A stretch of 64,000 nt of DNA from Lactifluus volemus (taxonomy: Eukaryota > Basidiomycota > Agaricomycetes > Russulales > Russulaceae), in the NCBI GenBank assembly GCA_022376515.1, contig WTXI01000007.1, positions 558,001-622,000 on the forward strand, given 5' to 3'. Position numbers and translations under genes: made by a program. Of the stretch, positions 1 through 12,898 are shown one piece after another. The notes below the pieces were generated by a model, which did not search any database, had not been told where the DNA came from, and saw only the letters and a list, made by a program, of their open reading frames with translations. Numbering within the stretch: position 1 is the first letter of the stretch; every line of letters starts with the position of its first letter.

Positions 1-52
1 CAAGCGCGTCTTTGTTCCATGTAAACATGCAGCGCTATATAAATGCTGATTC

Positions 53-73
53 AAAAAAAAAAAAAAAAAAAAA
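53..73. repeat. poly(A) tract
   Basis: An uninterrupted run of about 20 A lies here. It is upstream of the first gene and has no visible coding role. It could be a simple repeat or the tail of an old retro-inserted sequence; no adjoining element can be recognised. Confidence 0.6.
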
Positions 74-259
74 TTCTCATTACCGATCACTAAAGCACGA
101 GCTTTCCTCACGTACTCAGGCCTCAGGACCTTCTTCACAGATCCCCCAATCACCTTCCTGCGGACCCTCAATTATTTCTCTCCAGAACGGCGAACTTCGA
201 AAGTGGTCGAGAATAACGCTGCCAGTGGCTAGTCTCATTTCCAGCCGGTCACCTGTCCC

Positions 260-1631
260 ATGGCTCCTTCTAAGGGCGCCAAGCCAGCCAGCCTCAACAT
301 TCCTGGATTGGGATGCCATAATACTTTTACTTACGTATACGCGATGAAGCGACGGTGTGCATTTAACTTTGGTGACCCTTGCTGATTGTTGTTTTCAGGA
401 CAAGATGCTGACGCTATTTTCCAGCGCTGGTGAATAGTAAGAACCCCGCATCGCCCCCGATCATTCTCACCAATGGAATTTTGGCCGTCACAAACACTAA
501 ACTTCCCCGTCATGATTGTTACTACTCCCACAGTTTGGCGGTAGAAACGTGCAATGGCACCCCGGTGGGTGCCAGTGGATTCAAAGTGTTATAAAATCTA
601 ATCTACGGCGCTGACACCCATCGCATGATCCTAGACCCCTGCTGCGCACTACAGAAAAATATGGACGACTTCCTCAGTCAGCAAGCTAGCCTTAATCCTG
701 TGAGCTTCCTTGTTGGGCAAATCCTGCTGTGTAATGACCATTGCACAGGCTGGCCTGTATCGCTCTCCAGATGGTGGCCTGTCCCTCATTCCAGCTGGAC
801 CTTACGGGCCCGGTGAACTGGAAAGCAATGATGAATTAGGTTTATTATCGAGTTCCAACCCTACTCCCCCTTTGCACCATCCAGGCATTACAGAGCCTCA
901 GGACTCGGAGGTGAGATATAATCCTTTCATTCATCTCGTGTTGACGTAGTGAATGCGTTACAGGAATACCCATGTTTGCGTGACCCGCATCGTGTCTATA
1001 TGTGTCCCCCCCTCTTCAAAGTGGAGGCCTTTCACACTGAACCATACCAGAGGGCCTCTTCTTCATATGCTTTTGATGATAATGGATCCTTGACGGAGTC
1101 GATACGTGAGCAGCATGCGTCATGCTCAAGAGACAGTTTCTTCTTTCTGACCTTACTAGGTGTCGGACAAGGCATATCGGCGCTTGGATTTCGGTCACAG
1201 CGGGAGTCGCACCGCGCTCGCCATCTTCAGAGCCATCAGGGCATTTGGGGGGGCAACCCCCCCAGCAGGAAGCTGGCATACCCTGCCCAAGTAGCTGGGA
1301 TTTATTTCGACCGAAATTATGGCCCCACGACTCTGCTAGGAGAGCAAAGTGAGTCCTCTCAGTCTCAATCGACGGCTCAAGCTCACCAACTCACTCGATA
1401 GAACCCCCCATTACACTGAACAACGATGCGGAAATGGGGCAAGACTCAAAGCCGTCGTGCCCCACTTGTGGAAAGAAACTCCACGCAATGAAAGCTGTCA
1501 ATCGCCATTGGGATGATCTTCATTCTATCCCACAAAAATGTCCTTATCTTAATTGTAACGGTATGCTCACTGGGAAGCGCAAACTCAAAGGTCATCTCTA
1601 TCGACATCACAACGGAGTTTCTCCCCCCTGA
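260..1631 (+). CDS. Small C2H2 zinc-finger protein
   Basis: Spliced model with exons 260-334, 399-436, 534-585, 655-699, 749-910, 964-1105, 1160-1348 and 1402-1631, about 310 residues. The only recognisable domain is at the C-terminus: a C-x2-C...H-x4-H finger (CPTCGKK...NRHWDDLH) followed by a second finger-like C-x4-C...H-x3-H segment (CPYLNC...GHLYRHH) just before the stop. This implies DNA or RNA binding in the nucleus. The rest is not recognised and is rich in Ser, Pro and Gly. The start ATG at 260 opens a frame that joins cleanly through donors GTATAC, GTAAGA, GTGTTA and GTGAGC. The 54-base intron 1106-1159 is a multiple of three, so it could be retained without breaking the frame. The 5' exons are less certain than the finger exon. 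Confidence 0.6.
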
Positions 1632-3891
1632 TAATGCGTTCTGGAACTTGGAAAGATGGGGCAGCGGGCTTCGATGATCGTTTATGATCCCTTTGCTGCC
1701 GCTTCGTTCTGAGTCCCAGTCCGCATCCACTTTCCTCCCAACATCAAATTCGCCACGCGCGATTGTAGTCCGCGTGGTGGTGAGTGAGAAGTGCAAGTGT
1801 ACCCTTGGTGGGGTTTCAGCGTCACCACGCAAGCTCGCAGAAGGTCTGGGCGGCCATCGTTGTTGTCATCGATGACAGTTCCCGTTTCGTTATCTGTTTC
1901 TTGATTGAGTTGCGATCCTACTATGAGTTTGTGTGACTGAGGTATTCTTGGCCTTTCGGTCGTTTGCCTGTGCAGCCACCCGAACACAACAGTCACGCTG
2001 CTTTATTTGCCTTTCTTAGAGATAGGTTTCCTTTGTTATGGGTGGCACTTCCAGAGCGGAGCAAGCGCGACAGCGCAGGCCCGGGGTTCAATTGGTTTTG
2101 GTATTGTTTGTCCCAGTATTGCCGTCGTATAGAATCTCGACTTTACGTGAAAAACCTCTGATTGTATGTTTTCTACTACTGTATGAAGTACTTTGGCCTC
2201 GAATACAACACTGACCCGTATTTTCGCCGTGTGTGCTAATCTGTATGATTTATGTCCGACATGCATGTGTTGAGTTCATTCTCCCTAACTGCTGACAACT
2301 CCTTTGGTAGAGTCGCTTTGATGAGAGGCCTACAAGCCACCCGGGGGTTCCCATTAGCTTTTTAATGTGTCCACATAGTTGACTAGACTCGTGCAGAAAT
2401 TGAATAGAGTGATAACAGAAAGTAAGGTGACGCAAGATGGATCACGAAATGACACGACTGAAGCTGGAATTGTTGATGCAATCGAAGCAGGTAAATTCAC
2501 AAGGTTAATTGATACCCGGGTGGTTTACAAGGTCCCGATCCGCGCGGCAATTTTGCAATGGACCTCATAAACGAACACATGAACAAAGGAGTACTGTCCC
2601 TCTCAGCTGGAGTCATTTTACGGTAAGAGAGAGTTCTGGGAGTCATTAGTATTATTATCCTGAGTAAGATGGAGAGGCGGCGCTGAATCGCAATAGGCTA
2701 CAGCGGAAATTTAGGCGAGCTCGCGGCGAGGGACGACCCATTTGAAATGATCTACGTTTCCACAGTTAGCCTGTCTTGATGAGATCTGGATGATCACGAT
2801 ACTGACTAACACAAGAAGGAGATGCCTTGTAACGAATCTTGTAAGGTACGTTCATTCGACTTGAAATCCGTTAACCGATAGAGTGACCTTTTTCAAACCT
2901 GATAGCAGTAACAGGACAATCGGGACCATCTATCCCCAACCTAGCCTCTGCCAAATGCAAGATGTATACCTTTTTTTTGATATCAGGTCACGGTGCAAAT
3001 GCTCACTATTGAGAGTTGACCAAAGTTTCTACGACCCATATCTCAGCTATCAAACAATGATAAAAAGGTTTGTCTTCGATCCCGAGGGCCCCAGAGGAAT
3101 GTGAAGAAACGGCCACAACTTGAAGAAATCGCGAGCTTTGGTTATATGATCCCGAACGTGCGAATTATCCATTTACCCGGGTGGCTAGCGTAAAAATTCA
3201 GCGCTGTCTCTGCAACCGAGAGAGGAACCCACAATTGATATAAGGGTTTACACGATGTGAACGTTACTCAGAGTCGGCTTTGCTAGAGTAAGGGCCGACT
3301 GAATCACGTGATGGTCAACATTGCCTATCGATGATGTACTCTCACCCAGTTCTGTCTCGGTACCATGTGACGATTCCTGTCAATTTCCTGAAAGTAGTTT
3401 TTGTGACCAGTCGGAATAGTCGACCCCATAGTCTAGATGTCTTGTGCCATTGAAGAGGGCATGTCGTTGGGTATAAGTCAACATTGCGAGGTTGCCAGTG
3501 CAGCAATACTACTGTACAGATATACAACCAGCACTGGAAATCCTCACTCGTCACTAATGGGGTGCGGGTAATACACGGAGTAGATAGGCTCATATGTACT
3601 ATCCCCGCTCCCCCTCCGTGAATCATGTCCATAGCACTTTTAAGGCCCTCCGCTCGGAATCCCCCGGCGAGTGTACAAACCTCCATCAGATTGAGTGTGT
3701 GAGTAGGCGATCCGAGCTGTGATCTGTTCTCAGACACCTTTTTAGACTAGCTTACAATGGAGAGGTAGCAGTGATCCCGGCGATGAGCGGGCGCCGGCGC
3801 TATTAGCCTTTCTCGCGCTTGTCAAGTCGGTGCTGTTTGACTCCCCTCTAAATCCACTTTATCACTACGCCCCTCACTCCCCTTCCCTTAC
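1632..3891. other. Gene-poor interval
   Basis: About 2.3 kb with no spliced model I can support. Only short open frames occur. The longest is a 131-codon frame on the minus strand at 3342-3737, with no recognisable motif and an unconvincing composition. No repeat, RNA gene or mobile element was recognised. The last part is presumably the promoter of the kinase-RasGEF gene that starts at 3892. Confidence 0.5.
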
Positions 3892-6800
3892 ATGGCCAAT
3901 ATCGTCCCTGCCGCTGGAATTTTCGAGGGTTCAACTCTAAGTTCGCCACTACATATCTCGACCTAGGATCATCTCTGACCGCCTTCGAAACTAGTCGTTA
4001 AATTGTATCATGCTGCCAAGACCATCAAAGTCCATAAGGTAATATGATCTCTCAGGCTTTATATCCGTTTCGCTGCTAAATGATGGACCAGGAGCGCCTT
4101 TCAGGGCTCGCCCGTCAATGCGATTCCTTGCTCAGCACAATAAGGGAACACTCATCGCAGCTAATTGGGACAGCTGCGGCCACAGAAGCCGATGAAATCG
4201 AGAGGTGCGCATAATAGTCTTGCTGACCAGATTTGGGACACGTTGTTCATGCACTATCACAGATCAATCGAACGTATTTCTAGACGAGTATCGGAATGGG
4301 CGAGTTACGATGGCAAATTAGCTTTCTTTAGACAGCACGAGATTCAAATTGGTATCGATGAGTGTTATCGTGAACTCGCAACATGCTCGGACAGGTTTAC
4401 GGTACGCCAAGCCTTTGCCTCATACTGAAGTGTCACAGTTTCATTCTTTCCAGATGGCAATGGCCGTACTGGCCCATACTGACAATAGAGTTAGAGAGAA
4501 ACACCGACAGCGTGATTTTGCACAACTATACGACTTGATGGTCAAAATGCTAGAACAAGTACAGACTAATAGTCGCAGCATGCCACCAGCAGTGCAAGAG
4601 TTGACCGAGCCGCTCACTCTCCAGGTAGATCTGACACAGGTTCTTCGCGTGGGTGCGGAACTGAATTCATCGTACAGCAGGAGGAGGTCGTGACAATCGA
4701 TACCCACCAAACATCACCTCAGTCAACGATTCCTCCGCGGCCCAGACCAAGAGATTGTAAGTTGTGATGTTCTGCTCACAAGTGGTCACTCACACCCTTG
4801 TAAATTCTAGTGACAGGAAAAGTTTCCATAATCAGCCGGCTACCGGATATCAAAGGATCCCTCTTGGACTTCTATCTTGGCGAATGGGAGAGTGATGAAG
4901 AGCAAGTACGTATATCCCTATCCAGAGGTCCAACTGAGCCTCATTTGCGTTTAGGCCACACTCGGTTGCCCGAAAGACCAGTCGCCAGCTTCTCAAATGG
5001 CAAGTTTCGTTATACTATGATGATGTCACAACTTGATCACTATTCCAACAGCACTTCAAGGAGTGGGTCGAAGCTTGTGTTGGCCTTCACCATCGGCACC
5101 TTCTCGGCATCTCTGGACATGTTACCATAGGAGATTCCATTTATTCCGTACGTCCGACCCCACACTGGTGATGGTTCTTTCCAGACGTTTGGAATTACAG
5201 GTTAGCCCATGGATGAGCAATGGGAATATCCGAGACTACATCAAGATATATCCGAATGTGGACCGATTGCGTCTTCTTAGCGAGGTTGTTTCTGGTGTGT
5301 ACACTGTTCCCAGTGCGATGTCAGCAACCATAGATTAATTGATAAACGCCAGCTTTGGAATACCTTCACGAAAACGAGATCATCCATGGTGACATATGTG
5401 GGGTAAGCCACCATCTTGTCGGCTTGGCTGCATCATCCGATCAATTTCTTCTCCAGAAAAACGTTCTAATCAATGGGGACGGCAAAACATTTGTTTGTGG
5501 GTTCAATCTATCTGGATATCTGAAAGTACGTGGATCATCTGGCATGTCATTTATGCCTTACGTTGAGATGTAACATTTCAAGCCGTCCTTTGATATGGCC
5601 CGTGCTCGTTGGTTTTCTCCAGAAAGGATGACGCCTCAAGGTTTTAATCCCCCAACCGAGAAAGGGGACGTCTGGTCTTTTGGGTCACTTGGTATCGAGG
5701 TGTTTACAGGGCAAGACCCGTATAGCTCGCACCAAGATTTCTATGTACCTGTTCTGTTGAATGGGGGGACACCACCTGCCGACCGCGGATCCACGACAAT
5801 TGATATCAGCTCAAATATGTGGGACCTTCTGGAGTCTTGCTGGCAGACCGACCCAAAAATGCGCCCTTCGATGTCTGATATTCAGTTGGCGATACGTGAG
5901 ATGCTTCCTCGGCGTGTTGGTGAGTGGCTTTGCCTCTGTCTAGCTTGAACCTATCCTTATATCGTCATGCAGATCGCTCTCTCACTGTTGGAGATTTGGA
6001 CCCTTCTCCGGTAATTGATAGTCCACCGATCCATCCTAGTCCATCGATGCACGCCAGCGACAGCTCGTCTCCACCGACACCCCCTGTGATAGAGGTGCTG
6101 CGACCTAGCTCGCAACGCTCTTCTAAACCGGGTGATCGTCCCACCGATATAAGAATCCCAGCTCCACACAGAGTCAGCGTTTCTTCATCATTAGGATCCA
6201 CGAGGCTAGCAACTCTCATGGAGGAATATCGTGGAGACGTTAGGGCACCCTTGTCTTCTCCCCTTGATTCACCGGAAATCGGTGGAAGTCCTAGGTCGAC
6301 GCTTACTCACTCTCCTACTAACAGCTTATCCTCGCTCCCTGAGCCGCAACGCCAAATGTCCGGCCATTCTTCATTGCATACTGTAGGTACTGGAGAATCG
6401 GACACACATTCAAAGAAGTCATCGAAGCGGTGGGCATTCCCTATTAAGAGAGCTCTGACAACACCATCTGGTGCACCTGACCCACAACCGCGGAGAAGCG
6501 CTTCGACCTCCAGAGAATCTATCAAACCCCCAGAACGCCCGTCGAAAACCCGAACAATGCCAGTCAAAGCTACCACGCTTGTCCTCTTACCGCAACCTCG
6601 TAAATGGGTCCCTGTGAGTTCTGAGGTTGTCCAATCCATGGAGAAGGCCGCGAACGACGTCGAGTGCATACTCCGACCTGCAAGAGATGGGAGCGTGTCA
6701 GCTGGCACTCTTGAAGGCCTCGTATTCCGCGCCATCACCGTCACCGCCGATTCATCTAGGGACGACGACTTCAAATCTACATTTTTGACCATCTATCAAC

Positions 6801-8175
6801 TATTTGCGACCAGCGACCGCCTTTTCGAGATTCTGAAAAGACGGTTTGAGTCTACCAGTCTGGATTCCGCTCAGATGAGTACCCGGTACCTGTAAGTGGA
6901 CAACGCACTTCTCAGCACACAAGCTCATATATTTTTCAGCATCTTACTGTTTATTGAGCGTTGGCTCAGGAAGGGGTTTGAGGATCCAGATCTCAGTTGT
7001 TCTTCGAAAATCAAAGAATTCGTCCGTGCCATCTCGGGCTCGGAGTCGTCGCCCGAAAGCGAAAGAATGGAAGCAAAAGCTAATGAAATAGGAAGACTGG
7101 TCGATGACCCCGAATACGTAGGTTGTAGCAGAATCAATCCTCGCAATAAACTAAGTGGATTTTCAGGTTTGTCTCCGCAAGCCAGATCCTCCTCCACGAC
7201 TGCGACTTGATCCTGCTCGACGACCCTCTGACACGAAGCCGTCTGATGTAGCGGCTGCTCTAACTTTGATAGAAGGCAAACGGTTCAAGAACATCACTTA
7301 TTGGGATTACATAAACTACATTCTTCTGGGACCACCCGAGAAAGCGGGCCGGATAGAGGTATTCAACGCTGTCCATGATCTGATCACGAACTGGGTGAAG
7401 AGAACCATCTTGGAGTGAGGATGCTGTTCGTTAGCTTTTAACCGGAAAAGGAACGCTTATCCCTTTTTATGACAGCCTTGACCATTTGGATGAGAGAATG
7501 GAGAAATATGAGGAATGGGTCGATACAGCTCAGGTTGGACGTCTTGTTACCCATACGTATGATAAAAGGATTGACACCAGTACAAGGAATGCCGCGAGTT
7601 GAACAACTTCTCCTCGGCGTCGGCAATTGTGGTCGCCCTTACATCGCCAACAATCACACGGTTGGTCCTTACGTGTGAGAGCAAGAGAGGACAAGTACAG
7701 AATCTTTGCAAAGATCTCATGAGTGGTGCATACCGAAGCACGCTGCGACAATTGGAGACGAACGACCTCCTTCCCTGGCTGGGTCAGTTTTCGATTCTGT
7801 CTCCAACCTTGCTACCGCCTCGAGCTGACCTTCGCAGACTCCCACCTCACCTCCCTGAACTCGACCTTTGCTCACTCCGATCCGATCATTCAGGTGGATG
7901 GGCGTCCTTTAATCGACTTTAAGCAATGCAGCGAAGTCGCGGAGCAGATCGATTCCCTGGTACAGTTCTCACCCACTCACAACGTCAAACTGCGAAAGGG
8001 TGGTGTGTTGGACTTTGTAGAGCTCAGTCTCAGGGAGAGTATCTGCAAGGATTTTCTGGTCCAGGTGAGAGAGGTTCGCAGCACTGAATTGGGCGGGCAA
8101 GAGAAGGTGATGGTCGAACATCGAGCGAGGATGCGGGCACTCGGAATTCCGTGGTCGCCGCAAAGACGGAAATGA
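3892..8175 (+). CDS. Helical bundle-pseudokinase-RasGEF fusion protein, copy 1
   Basis: Nineteen exons: 3892-3928, 3995-4038, 4092-4204, 4263-4401, 4454-4624, 4678-4756, 4811-4905, 4955-4999, 5052-5147, 5201-5294, 5353-5402, 5457-5525, 5583-5919, 5973-6891, 6940-7117, 7167-7414, 7476-7533, 7587-7782, 7838-8175; 1,101 residues. Residues 1-190 are helical. Residues 195-456 form a TKL-like kinase fold with EYLHENEIIHGDICGKN as catalytic loop and DVWSFG in the C-lobe. The DFG position reads GFN and the VAIK lysine is replaced (ATLGCP), so it is probably a pseudokinase. A Ser/Pro-rich linker follows. A RasGEF-N (REM) domain begins near residue 685 and the CDC25-type RasGEF catalytic domain spans about 810-1080. 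Expected role: activating a Ras-family GTPase at membranes under control of the N-terminal module. Intron 5000-5051 starts with GC. Boundaries are supported by exon-by-exon agreement with the neighbouring paralogue. Confidence 0.85.
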
Positions 8176-8440
8176 ACCAAAAGAGCGCGGGTTGATCTGA
8201 TTTGGGTTATTGGTATTTAACTGTGTGGCTATCGGGTTTTATTTGGTGGATTTATCTAGTAGTGTAGTATCATGATCATGGATATATCATATCATATCAA
8301 TCATGGGCAATGTGCGGCGTGGTACGCCCACTTACTTTGTCAGATGCCCCCTGGGCGCTCATCAAGAGCATGATGGCTAGACCAGCCCATCAAAAACCTC
8401 TCCCTCTTCCCCAGGTCTTGCCCTTTACCTCTTTGTCCTC

Positions 8441-11400
8441 ATGGACTCGAAGAATTTCGTGCCAGTCTCTGGTTTAAACGACCTGAGCGAGAGCGCCCTT
8501 TTGACTGGTGAGTTTATCGCCGCGGGTTATGCCGAACGGTTTAATTATGAAATTTACCAGCGAGGTCTTTAATAAGTGCGGCGAAGAATGTCAAAATATA
8601 CAGAGTTAGCACCTTCCACTATTATCCCCGTTCCGCTTGACATTCTCCTCCTAGTCCCAATGCGATGAACTCAGCAGGCGATGTCTAGATCTCGCCTCTT
8701 CTCTGAGGGACCACTCCCAGGGACTCGAGGGCACCCCAGCTCAGCAAGCCATTGATGAAGTTGAACGGTAAATAAGAGAACTAGTTTTCTTTCTTAACGA
8801 CCGATAACCAAAATTTCTACCTCTAGTGTGTTGAGGAACATCCTCAAAAGGGTGCACAAATGGGCAGACCTTGGCAAGATGAAGTCGTTTGTGCAACAAA
8901 CCGAGATCAGGCTCGGTCTTGACGAATCTTACCGCGAGTTGCAGTCATGCTCGGTGCGATTTAACGTGCGTTCTATTTCCCCTCGTTTTATACGGCCGTG
9001 TGCAGCTCACACCTCTCTCTAGATTGCTTTGCATTTACATGCAAGTCATCGAAATAATGAACTCGAGGAAATTCGAAGACGCGATCACCATGAACTTGCC
9101 GAAATGATCAAGAAGGTTCTAAGCAATAAACAATTGTTGAAGATGGAGCTGGCCGGCGGTACTCCGGAAGCTGCGCAAGACGTTGTGCAGGCCATCGAGC
9201 AGGCGCGTTTATTCCATCTCATGTTCCATCTCATTCATCCTCATAATAATGCGTTGCAGGGATTGGCAACGGCAGATGTCGAAGAAGCGCAAGAGCAACA
9301 ATTGCGAGAAGATGTCGGCGAGTTGCGTCGGTGGGTGGAGAGACTACCACCTATGGATGACCGTCTGTAATCCGTCGTTGCGCGTTTGTCGTTCGTGCTC
9401 AACAAGGCTTCCCTTTCTAGTCAGCGGGAAAGTCGTCTTGACAAATAACCGACCAATCGCAACTGGAGGTTCGCAGGATATCTACACTGGTGAATTGACT
9501 GGCCAAATGGTGCGGCTGGCAAACGTTCTTCTTCACCATAAACTAAGAAAAAAATCCAAATTTCCAGGTCGCCCTCGCTTGCCCACGAAATCAATCTCAT
9601 GCAGAACAAGAGGTGAGAAGAGCTCCTCAATAAAGCGAACCATCTTTTAATCCGGCTTTAGCGCTTCCAAAGACAGGTCGAAATATGGAGGACCCTAAAG
9701 CACCCCAATATTCTACCGCTGCTGGGTATGGCCCATATCGATGATCTCGTCTATTCGGTGTGTCCTTAGCATTAACTCAGAGGTTAATTTACCTACTTCT
9801 CGTTCAGGTCAGTCCTTATCTGGAGTTCGGCAACGCCCTGGAATACCTCAAATACTATCCAGAGGCCGACCGGGTCTTTCTCCTAAGGGAGATTGCTTCT
9901 GGCGCGTCCCTACTGTTCACATGCATCGCAGCGCACTGAGAGTTGTCTAGCTACGGAATATCTACATATGCATGGAATCATTCATGGAGATTTACAAGGG
10001 GTGAGTAACTGCTTGATAAGATTACTCTCAAAATATCTTACGGTCTATGTCAGTCGAGCATCTTGATTTCTGAAGAGGGTCACGCCTGTCTTGGCGATTT
10101 TGGATCCGCTCGCGTTGAGGAGGTATGAATAGTCTTCATGTCTAGTTCGCTGCATTCCATTGATCTGTTCGTATTTTTAGGGCCTCATCCCCGAGGCCCC
10201 TACTTATAGGGGTATACGATGGACTGCCCCAGAGCTCATAGCCGACAGCGCCTATGTTCCGACTACGAGAGCGACCGACGTCTGGTCTTTCGGGATGCTC
10301 TGCATCGAAATCTTCACTGAAAATGCGCCATACAGTGAAGTTACGAATGAGATGTTCATTCCGGTGGTCATTGGCAAGGGATCACCACCGCTCCGTCCAG
10401 GGAACGGTGCCACCGCTAGGGGACTCAGTGATGCCATGTGGGATCTTATGAATCAATGTTGGCAGCTTCAACCAACGTCCCGTCCCTCAATGACAAAAGT
10501 TCGTGAAGTCATCCAGAACATGCATCCATTGCGTTCAAGTATGTCTCATAGTCTCATTGATGCCACGTATTCTTACAGCCTGGAAAGCCTCTCGAATGGG
10601 CGTATCTTCGTCTTCGATTCTCCATCCAGGAAGTCATCGCGATAGCGTCACCTCTGCTCTTGCTTCGAGCTGCGTGCTTCCTTCGTTCACATCGAAGTCG
10701 TCTACGGCCGTCAACTTGACCCCTCCTTCTACATCGCTGCCGTTGCCCAGCCCTCCGATCCCCGATGGTGATTCTGTGTCATTCAGACGACCACGTCCCC
10801 ATCCCCTTCCTTTGCTCAGAGCCGAGATTCTCAGGGGTATGCCTTTAAGCTACTCCCCTCCTTCACAACCAGGAGAACTGTCACCCGATCCCCGGTCAAT
10901 ACCATCAACGTCAATATCTTCTTCATCCGTTTCATCACCTTTATTTCATGGGTCTCAGAGTTCCAACCAAACCACCCCGCTTGAATCCCTGAAAAGTCCA
11001 AGCCTAATAAGTGATGATCACCTCGATGGCCCATCCAATCCTCTCTCGCCCCTACTTTTACGAGTCCCTTCAAATCCAAATTCGTCCTTGCTTCTAGAAC
11101 CCATCGACCTCACTGCCTCCCTCCACCGAGCCAAACTTTCAGCTTCTAGCTCGATCTATAGCGCCGAGACTCTCCTGTCAGGCAATACCCCTCGCAGTTT
11201 GTTAGATACAGCCGTTCGTGATCCTGAGCGTGTCCTGCGAAGATCTGCAGATGGCACGGTAGAAGCTGGGACATTGGAAGGTTTAGTGGATCGCTTGCTC
11301 AAGGAAACGCATGACCGTGCCAGGGACGACGAGGTTAAGAGGGTTTTCCTCGCGACATACCGTCTCTTCACCACAGACCAGAACCTGTTCAAGATTCTCA

Positions 11401-12898
11401 AGAGGCGTTTCGAGGAAAGCGGAGTCTCGGATACGCTGTCTCCTCTAGGTTCTATTCGCTACTCGTGCGTACTTTGTACACCTTCTGATGTGGATTTTAC
11501 TGACGTGTTGACCAAGAACTTTGCTGTTTCTGCAAACTTGGCTCCGGGGAGATGGCGAAAACATGGGCCGTGAATTGCTCACCTCTATTAGGCAGTTTAC
11601 GACGTCTGTCGATGGCTCCGACGCCATGAATGCAGTGCTAGTGGCACAGGAGATAATAAAGCTCGTTGGAGAGAAGGTCTGTGCTGCAGTGCAAGTCATT
11701 CCCCTCACGGCCTGCATGGACTGACTGCCTCTCAGATGGACGGTGCCCGAGCCCTCGCGCCGCTTGTCATTCAGCCCGGTCTCAGATCATCTCTCTCTCT
11801 GGACAAGGTCTCTCTGGACAAGGTCAAGGCTGTGGACGTTGCCCTCTCACTTTCCATGATCGAAGGAGATATCTACAGCAAGATAACCCAGGCCGATTAC
11901 ATAGCTCACCTTCGGGAAGCGCCCACGACAAAGCATATCGAATGCGCTACCAGACTCAACAACCGTGTTGACAGCTGGGTGAAGAAGAAAATCTTAGGGT
12001 GCGTGTGTGATTACCTGGTGTGGGTGCCTCGGTATTTAAATGTACGTTCTAGCCCTGAAGATGTGCATAAGCGAGCGAGCAACTTTCAGCGCTTTGTCCA
12101 GGTTGCAGAGGTGCTTCAATCTTTCTCCTTCCTCCTGACGCGGGATCTCATGATGAGTATACCTTTTCAGGAATGCCGAAAGCTCCGGAACTTCTCGTCC
12201 ATGTCCACGATCATGATGGCGCTGCAGTCGGCCACGCGGGCATCTTCGACGTCTTCTCAGCTCATCCTCACCCGCGACAACAAGCTCTCTAAAACCGAGA
12301 AGCAGCTCTTGCACCAGCTTGAAGATATGCTTGATCCACTCTGCGACCACCGGAAGTACCACGAAGCTTTACAAGACATCAAGTCTTCTACTTTTACCAT
12401 CCCGTGGCTACGTATGTGTTACTTGGAGCTTTCTCCAAATCGAGACTAATATATATACTTCTATCCTCTCCTCTTCGACAATACCTCCTTCCAGCGGTTC
12501 ACTTACGCGGCTTGAAGGCTTACTACAACCTGAACAACGCCGTGGTCGTGATCGAACAACGCCCGCTGATCAATTTCAGCCGCTGCGCGCGACTGCTAGA
12601 GCGCATCGACCAAGTACGGCGGTACCGTGCCTCTCCAGAGTTGCCGGCCAAGCATCGCGAATCGCGCGTACTTGCGTGGGTGAAGAAGGAGCTCGAGGAT
12701 ACGCCGAGCGATATACCGCGCGAGACATTCGAGGCGCGTGTGGCTGAACTCGCGGAGAAGGAGCGTCGGATGCGCGACTCGCGTGAGCTTGAACTCAGGT
12801 CGCTCGGCTTGAGGACCGCTCCCCCACCAACATCGCATCAGCGGAGGCCCTCTGGCTCTAGCACTGCGTCGCGCTCGCCTGTGAACCGAATCTTGTGA
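8441..12898 (+). CDS. Helical bundle-kinase-like-RasGEF fusion protein, copy 2
   Basis: Tandem paralogue of the gene ending 265 bases upstream. Exons: 8441-8507, 8561-8604, 8655-8767, 8827-8965, 9023-9362, 9421-9509, 9568-9612, 9662-9757, 9808-9901, 9951-10000, 10054-10122, 10181-10538, 10579-11464, 11517-11676, 11736-11998, 12053-12110, 12171-12411, 12495-12898; 1,171 residues. Exon lengths 44, 113, 139, 45, 96, 94, 50, 69 and 58 equal those of copy 1. Domain order is the same: helical N-terminus, kinase-like domain (about 235-500), Ser/Pro-rich linker, RasGEF-N (from about 714) and RasGEF (about 860-1130). Here DFG is intact (GDFGSAR) and the catalytic loop is HGDLQG, but the VAIK lysine is again missing (VALACP), so catalysis is doubtful. 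Intron 9902-9950 must start with GC to keep frame, and intron 10539-10578 is only 40 bases. Confidence 0.85.

Noticed and set aside
2060..2100. GGGGTTCAATTGG resembling a tRNA T arm
   Set aside because: The flanking bases do not pair as a stem, and no cloverleaf can be drawn.
3342..3737. Minus-strand frame of 131 codons in the first gene-poor interval
   Set aside because: No motif, no plausible spliced extension and unbiased codon use; long enough to occur by chance in 2 kb.
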